Below, piece after piece: positions 6,497-9,256 of a stretch of 9,256 nt of DNA; position 1 is the stretch's first letter, and every line of letters begins with the position of its first letter. This stretch comes from Clostridia bacterium (lineage in GTDB: Bacteria > Bacillota_A > Clostridia > Christensenellales > Aristaeellaceae). Under the pieces are notes generated by a model that did no database searches, was not told where the DNA came from, and was given only the letters and a program-made list of their open reading frames with translations. The position numbers were made by a program, and so were the translations under genes. The stretch is from assembly GCA_017620455.1 (NCBI GenBank), contig JAFZQK010000051.1, forward strand, positions 1 through 9,256. The letters run 5' to 3'.

Positions 6497-6536
6497 GGCG
6501 TTCTCCCCCATTCCGGGAAAGAACGCCCCCTTTTTT
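6497..6536. terminator. Intrinsic terminator, probably bidirectional, between ABC operon and anti-sigma gene
   Basis: GGCGTTCT (6497-6504) pairs with AGAACGCC (6520-6527), with extra CCC/GGG pairing inside, followed on the plus strand by TTTTTT (6531-6536). On the minus strand the stem is followed by a T-rich stretch (gttttgtttt), so it can also end the convergent anti-sigma transcript, whose stop codon is at 6548. Confidence 0.88.
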
Positions 6537-6547
6537 ATTCCGTCTGT

Positions 6548-7711
6548 TTACTGCGCCTGCAGCGCGATGGCCTCCTCCGGGCGCTCGCCGCCGTCGGCGT
6601 ACACCGGCACAAGACGCAGATTTTCCGTTTTTCCGCCGTGGCGGAGGATGGTTTCATAGGTCAGTTCGGTCCCTTCGCCGGTAACGCCCCGGTCGTTGCC
6701 CTCGCCACCGATGCGCTCCTCCCCGCTGTACAGCGCCCAGCTTTCGATCAGATCGGAATCCCGCTGGTATTCCCAATCCATCCAGGCCCGCACCCAGCTT
6801 TCCGGGCATTGCAGCGTCACGGTGGCCTTCAGATCCACCCGGTTCAGGGTACATTCCGCCCGGGCGGCGTACAATCCGTCCACAGCGAATGCGCCCGTCA
6901 GCCGGGTCACGGCCGTTTCTTTCCGCACGGTGAAGGGCACGTCCGTTTCCTCCGAAACGCGCTCATAGGCGGCCCGCAGGCCCCTGTCCGTTTTCTGGTA
7001 GGTGGTCGTGACGCGGAACACCACGGCCTTGCACGCCAGCGTATCCCCCGCCAGGGCCTGGGGCACCTCGCATTCCTTCCAGCCCAGCACCGTACCGTCG
7101 GGCAGCAGCCGCTCCTCTCCGCCGATGATGTCCAGATACGTGCCGTCCGAAAGGAACAGCCCGTCGTGCACCGCCGCCTGGGTGACGCGGGCCCAGTCCC
7201 CCGCTTCGCCCGCTCGCAGCGCCTCCACCATGGAGGCGGCGGGGCTGTCCGGGTCCAGGGCGATCTCGTAATCCCCGGGATCGAACCAGTCCACGCCCTC
7301 CAGCGTCCCGTGGCCCGTTTCCACCCGGGTCAGGCCGCCCGTGATCCGATAGGAAACAAACACCCTTTCCCCGTCGTAATACGCCTGCTCCACCGTGACG
7401 GCCACGCCGTCGGCAGCGGTCACCGTTGCCTGCACCGGGGCCGCCACGGCGTCCAGGTCCTCCAGCCGCCGGTCCGGATCGTGGGCGTTGGCCAGCTGGC
7501 CGAAGGCCCCCAGGCCCGCGGCCACGGCGGTGGCGGTGAGAAGCAGGGTAAGCGCCAGCGCAAATGCCAGCGCAATAGACATTTTCTTTTTCATTTTTGG
7601 TTCCTCCTTCCGGGAGGGGAGCGACCGGATCAGCGCGTTCATCCGGGCGGAGAATTCTTCCGTCATTCCGGGGTACGCTTGTTTGAGTTTTTCCGGATCG
7701 AACCGCTTCAT
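6548..7711 (-). CDS. Membrane anti-sigma factor, DUF4179-like
   Basis: A predicted partner of the ECF sigma factor encoded just upstream. The 387-residue protein has a short cytoplasmic N-terminus (residues 1-44, MKRFDPEKLKQAYPGMTEEF and on), which would hold the sigma factor. One membrane span follows (about 45-66, SIALAFALALTLLLTATAVA), then a large extracellular part of about 320 residues rich in strand-like segments (for example VTVEQAYYDGERVFVSYRI). This layout fits DUF4179-type anti-sigma/sensor proteins of Firmicutes; the family name is by resemblance. The ATG at 7711 overlaps the sigma stop as ATGA and has GGGAGG 7 nt upstream, so it is chosen over the longer in-frame opening at 8014, which lies inside the sigma gene. 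The signal it senses is unknown. A second, strong ribosome site inside the gene precedes codon 40. Confidence 0.85.
   Translation of the reverse strand: MKRFDPEKLKQAYPGMTEEFSARMNALIRSLPSRKEEPKMKKKMSIALAFALALTLLLTATAVAAGLGAFGQLANAHDPDRRLEDLDAVAAPVQATVTAADGVAVTVEQAYYDGERVFVSYRITGGLTRVETGHGTLEGVDWFDPGDYEIALDPDSPAASMVEALRAGEAGDWARVTQAAVHDGLFLSDGTYLDIIGGEERLLPDGTVLGWKECEVPQALAGDTLACKAVVFRVTTTYQKTDRGLRAAYERVSEETDVPFTVRKETAVTRLTGAFAVDGLYAARAECTLNRVDLKATVTLQCPESWVRAWMDWEYQRDSDLIESWALYSGEERIGGEGNDRGVTGEGTELTYETILRHGGKTENLRLVPVYADGGERPEEAIALQAQ
7592..7609 (-). promoter_or_regulatory. Internal ribosome site and possible second start in the anti-sigma gene
   Basis: On the minus strand AAGGAGG (7609-7603) stands 8 nt before the ATG of codon 40 (7594-7592). 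Translation from here gives MKKKMSIALAFALALTLLLT, an ideal signal-peptide-like start, without the cytoplasmic sigma-binding part. The arrangement is almost the same as at the true start of the substrate-binding protein at 3941. Whether it is used is not known; the AAGGAGGA bases also encode ordinary R-K-E-E residues. Confidence 0.45.
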
Positions 7712-8181
7712 AGCGACGCCTCCCTTCCCCATTCCTTCTGCAGGGCTGTCCGCGCCCGGTACAGCCGGTTCTTTACGCTGGTCAGCGGGATGCGCAGCGC
7801 CGCGCCGACCTCCTTTTCCGTCATGCCCTCCATGTATTTGAGCAGGAAGGGCGTGCGCAGGGTCTGCGGCAGGCGCCGGATCATATCCCGCAGCGCCGCG
7901 TATTCCCCGTCGCCCGAAGAAGCCGCCTTCTCCGGCACCTCCGCCACGGGCACGGCGCGGCGGCGCTTCCGGCACAGGTCTAAGCTGGCGTTGATCACGA
8001 TGCGCATCATCCACGCCCTTTCCGCCCCCGGCCGGGCTTTTTCCCGGTGCTGCCAGGCGTTCAGCAGCGCCTGCTGCACGGCGTCCTCGGCGTCGTGCCG
8101 GTTCTCCAGGATGCTGTACGCCATCCGGAACATCCCCGGCATGGCCGCCTCCGCAGCCGCCGTATACGTGGTATCGTCCAT
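7708..8181 (-). CDS. ECF-type RNA polymerase sigma factor
   Basis: A 157-residue group 4 sigma factor that directs RNA polymerase to a small regulon. The region 2 core is at residues ~12-75, with the characteristic HDAEDAVQQALLNAW (29-43) that binds core polymerase, followed by the -10 recognition part (AWMMRIVINASLDLCRKRRR). A short linker leads to region 4 (about 95-152), with the helix-turn-helix in MTEKEVGAALRIPLTSVKNRLYRAR that reads the -35 box. No C-terminal extension is present. The ATG at 8181 is preceded by GGAGGAGG (8193-8186) with short spacing. It overlaps the anti-sigma start by 4 nt, so the pair is translationally coupled and its activity is probably held in check by that protein. 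The regulon is unknown, apart from possible autoregulation. Confidence 0.95.
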   Translation of the reverse strand: MDDTTYTAAAEAAMPGMFRMAYSILENRHDAEDAVQQALLNAWQHREKARPGAERAWMMRIVINASLDLCRKRRRAVPVAEVPEKAASSGDGEYAALRDMIRRLPQTLRTPFLLKYMEGMTEKEVGAALRIPLTSVKNRLYRARTALQKEWGREASL

Positions 8182-8216
8182 GGTTCCTCCTCCGGTTGGG
8201 ATTGCAATCTCACTGA

Positions 8217-8244
8217 TAAAACGCGGAAAACCCGGAAAAAGTTA
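8217..8244 (-). promoter_or_regulatory. Candidate autoregulatory ECF promoter for the sigma/anti-sigma operon
   Basis: On the minus strand TAACTTTTT begins at 8244 and CGTTTTA at 8223. The AAC and CGT are separated by 17 nt, matching the general ECF pattern (AAC in the -35, CGT in the -10, 16-17 nt apart). The start site would be near 8210, about 30 nt before the ATG. Many ECF genes control themselves this way. The match is short, so confidence is modest. Confidence 0.38.
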
Positions 8245-8339
8245 GCCGCCGGCAATTATTTTATCACGGCGGGCAAGGGCCCCTCCCGCGGCGGCCGGTC
8301 CTCCGGCCCCAAAAAACAGCAGGAATACAATCCGCGGTA
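8245..8339. other. Short intergenic stretch without gene
   Basis: Between the ECF promoter candidate and the T-box promoter I see no coding signal, no ribosome site, and no strong hairpin. It simply separates two divergent transcription units. Confidence 0.5.
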
Positions 8340-8369
8340 TTGACATTCGTTTCCGCTCCGTGCTACAAT
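8340..8369 (+). promoter_or_regulatory. Sigma-A promoter of the T-box/trpB transcript
   Basis: TTGACA (8340-8345) and TACAAT (8364-8369) are separated by 18 nt. The start would be near 8376, just before the conserved 5' end of the T-box leader. The two promoters that face apart here (this and the ECF candidate) are about 95 nt from each other. Confidence 0.78.
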
Positions 8370-8380
8370 GCAGTAAACCG

Positions 8381-8630
8381 TTGAAGAAGAGCAAGTACCC
8401 GCCGATGGTTTTCTCAAGAGAGCCGCCGAGGATGGAAACGCGGTGGAAACGGCGCCGGGGAATGGACTTCCGAGGGCGAGCGGAAACGGGGCGAAGGCCC
8501 CCGAGTATGCGAGACGGAGATGGCCCTCCGTCATCAAAGGCCGGCATGTGGCAGCATGCGCTAAGCGGGCGCGGATAACGCGCCAAGCCGGGTGGCACCG
8601 CAGGAAACGATTTGCATCGATCCTGTCCCA
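8381..8630 (+). ncRNA. Tryptophan-specific T-box leader
   Basis: This leader RNA senses uncharged tRNA. GAAGAAGAGCAAGTA (8383-8397) opens stem I, AGAGAG (8417-8422) is the conserved AG-rich element, and GAATGGACTTCCGAG (around 8460-8474) is the specifier region, with UGG (8463-8465) reading the tRNA-Trp anticodon. GGCGCG/CGCGCC (8568-8584) forms the hairpin just before the T-box. The T-box GGGTGGCACCGCAGGA (8590-8605) supplies TGGC (8593-8596), complementary to a GCCA tRNA end. This fits tRNA-Trp, whose discriminator base is G in bacteria. The antiterminator is GGG (8590-8592) with CCC (8627-8629), a seven-base bulge TGGCACC, then GCAGGA (8600-8605) with TCCTGT (8621-8626). Specifier and discriminator independently agree on tryptophan. 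Tryptophan shortage should switch on the gene downstream. Confidence 0.92.
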
Positions 8631-8658
8631 GCAAAATCACTGGGACAGGATCGTTTTT
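8618..8658 (+). terminator. T-box-controlled intrinsic terminator
   Basis: CGATCCTGTCCCAG (8618-8631) and CTGGGACAGGATCG (8640-8653) form a perfect 14-bp stem with an 8-nt loop, followed by TTTTT (8654-8658). Its left arm contains the bases that pair in the antiterminator (8621-8629), so the two folds exclude each other. Confidence 0.95.
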
Positions 8659-8716
8659 CTGTCCCGGACCAAGAAACGGATCAGCGCATCCGAAAAAAGA
8701 AGGGAGCCGAAGAAAC

Positions 8717-9256
8717 ATGGAAAACAGCAAAGCCATCCCCTACAAGATCTATCTGGAAGAAAACGAGATGCCCAATTCCTGGTACAACGTGCGGGCGGAC
8801 ATGAAGGTGAAGCCCGCGCCCCTGCTGAACCCCGGCACCCTTGCGCCTATGACGGCGCAGGAGCTGGGCGGCGTGTTCTGCGAGGACCTGGTGCAGCAGG
8901 AGCTGGACAACGACAATCGCTTCATCCCCATCCCCCAGGAGATCCGGGACTTCTACAAGATGTACCGCCCCTCTCCCCTGGTGCGGGCCTACTGCCTGGA
9001 AAAGAAGCTGAACACCCCGGCGAAGATCTACTACAAGTTCGAGGGCAACAACACCTCCGGCAGCCATAAGCTCAATTCCGCCATCGCCCAGGCCTATTAC
9101 GCCAAGAAGCAGGGCCTCAAGGGCGTCACCACCGAGACCGGCGCCGGCCATTGGGGCTCCGTGCTTTCCTTGGCCTGTGCGTACCTGGGGCTGGACTGCA
9201 AGGTGTTCTTGGTGAAGGTCAGCTACGAGCAGAAGCCCTTCCGCCGGGAAGTGATG
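8717..9256 (+). CDS. trpB: TrpB2-type tryptophan synthase beta subunit (3' end cut by window)
   Basis: The first 180 residues of a PLP-dependent enzyme that joins indole and serine to make tryptophan. The sequence is the TrpB2 (TrpB-like) form rather than TrpB1. It has the long N-terminal region (ENEMPNSWYNVRADM, 15-29; NPGTLAPMT, 38-46; RPSPLVRA, 84-91), then GSHKLNSA (115-122) with the PLP-binding K118, and TETGAGHWGS (139-148) with catalytic E140. The usual length is about 450 residues, so about 60% is missing at the right edge; the frame is open to the last base. GGGAG (8702-8706) before the ATG at 8717 supports the start. No trpA or other trp gene is seen, as the window ends. TrpB2 often stands alone and may salvage indole; some members act mainly on serine or phosphoserine-type substrates. 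The Trp T-box in front strongly supports a role in tryptophan supply. Confidence 0.93.
   Translation, partial: MENSKAIPYKIYLEENEMPNSWYNVRADMKVKPAPLLNPGTLAPMTAQELGGVFCEDLVQQELDNDNRFIPIPQEIRDFYKMYRPSPLVRAYCLEKKLNTPAKIYYKFEGNNTSGSHKLNSAIAQAYYAKKQGLKGVTTETGAGHWGSVLSLACAYLGLDCKVFLVKVSYEQKPFRREVM

Noticed and set aside
7712..8014. Upstream extension of the anti-sigma frame to an ATG at 8014
   Set aside because: These 101 codons lie within the ECF sigma gene in another frame, and the ATGA overlap with a good ribosome site marks the real start at 7711.
6638..8245. 535-codon open frame on the plus strand
   Set aside because: Antisense to the sigma/anti-sigma pair, with no recognisable domain and the same composition artefact.
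1..9256. CRISPR array, tRNA, rRNA, insertion sequence
   Set aside because: No regularly spaced direct repeats, no cloverleaf, no rRNA-like stretch and no transposase or integrase reading frame were seen in the window.

Overview
The window looks like a chromosomal piece of a GC-rich Gram-positive Firmicute, probably a gut-type Clostridia lineage. The evidence is strong Shine-Dalgarno sites, sigma-A-type promoters, a lysine riboswitch, a tryptophan T-box leader and an ECF sigma factor with a single-pass anti-sigma partner. No taxon can be fixed from the sequence alone. Most of the window has GC-rich codons (about 74% GC at 961-1140 by hand count). Positions 601-960 fall to about 49%, and the sampled lines of the first 520 bases are similar.

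Layout, left to right. (1) 1-520 holds the 3' part of a secreted protein gene of unknown function, in low-GC DNA. (2) 622-3486, minus strand, is a two-gene operon: a DUF1015-family protein followed 3 nt later by an RlmD/RumA-type 23S rRNA m5U methyltransferase. The last ~110 codons of the methyltransferase are low-GC and include a ~95-residue C-terminal extension, so the composition break lies inside the gene. This is the kind of scar expected where an integrative element has inserted into, and replaced, the 3' end of rumA. (3) 3620-6536, plus strand, is a complete amino-acid ABC importer operon (binding protein, permease, ATPase). It has a consensus promoter, a lysine riboswitch with a readable antiterminator/terminator switch, and a closing intrinsic terminator, so the predicted substrate is lysine. 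(4) 6548-8181, minus strand, is an ECF sigma factor gene overlapping its membrane anti-sigma gene by ATGA, with a possible autoregulatory ECF promoter. The anti-sigma gene has a strong internal ribosome site that could yield a second form lacking the cytoplasmic domain. (5) 8340-9256, plus strand, is a consensus promoter, a tryptophan T-box leader (UGG specifier, UGGC tRNA-end-binding bulge, perfect 14-bp terminator) and the start of a TrpB2-type tryptophan synthase beta gene cut by the window end.

Functionally, two nearby operons are each controlled by an RNA sensor of one amino acid: lysine import by free lysine, and TrpB2 by uncharged tRNA-Trp. The sigma/anti-sigma pair between them is a separate envelope-signalling unit transcribed in the opposite direction. 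I found no CRISPR array, tRNA, rRNA, transposase or integrase in the window, and no clearly unprecedented multi-gene system. The most interesting points are the rlmD composition break, the complete RNA switches that can be read base by base, and the dual start of the anti-sigma gene.
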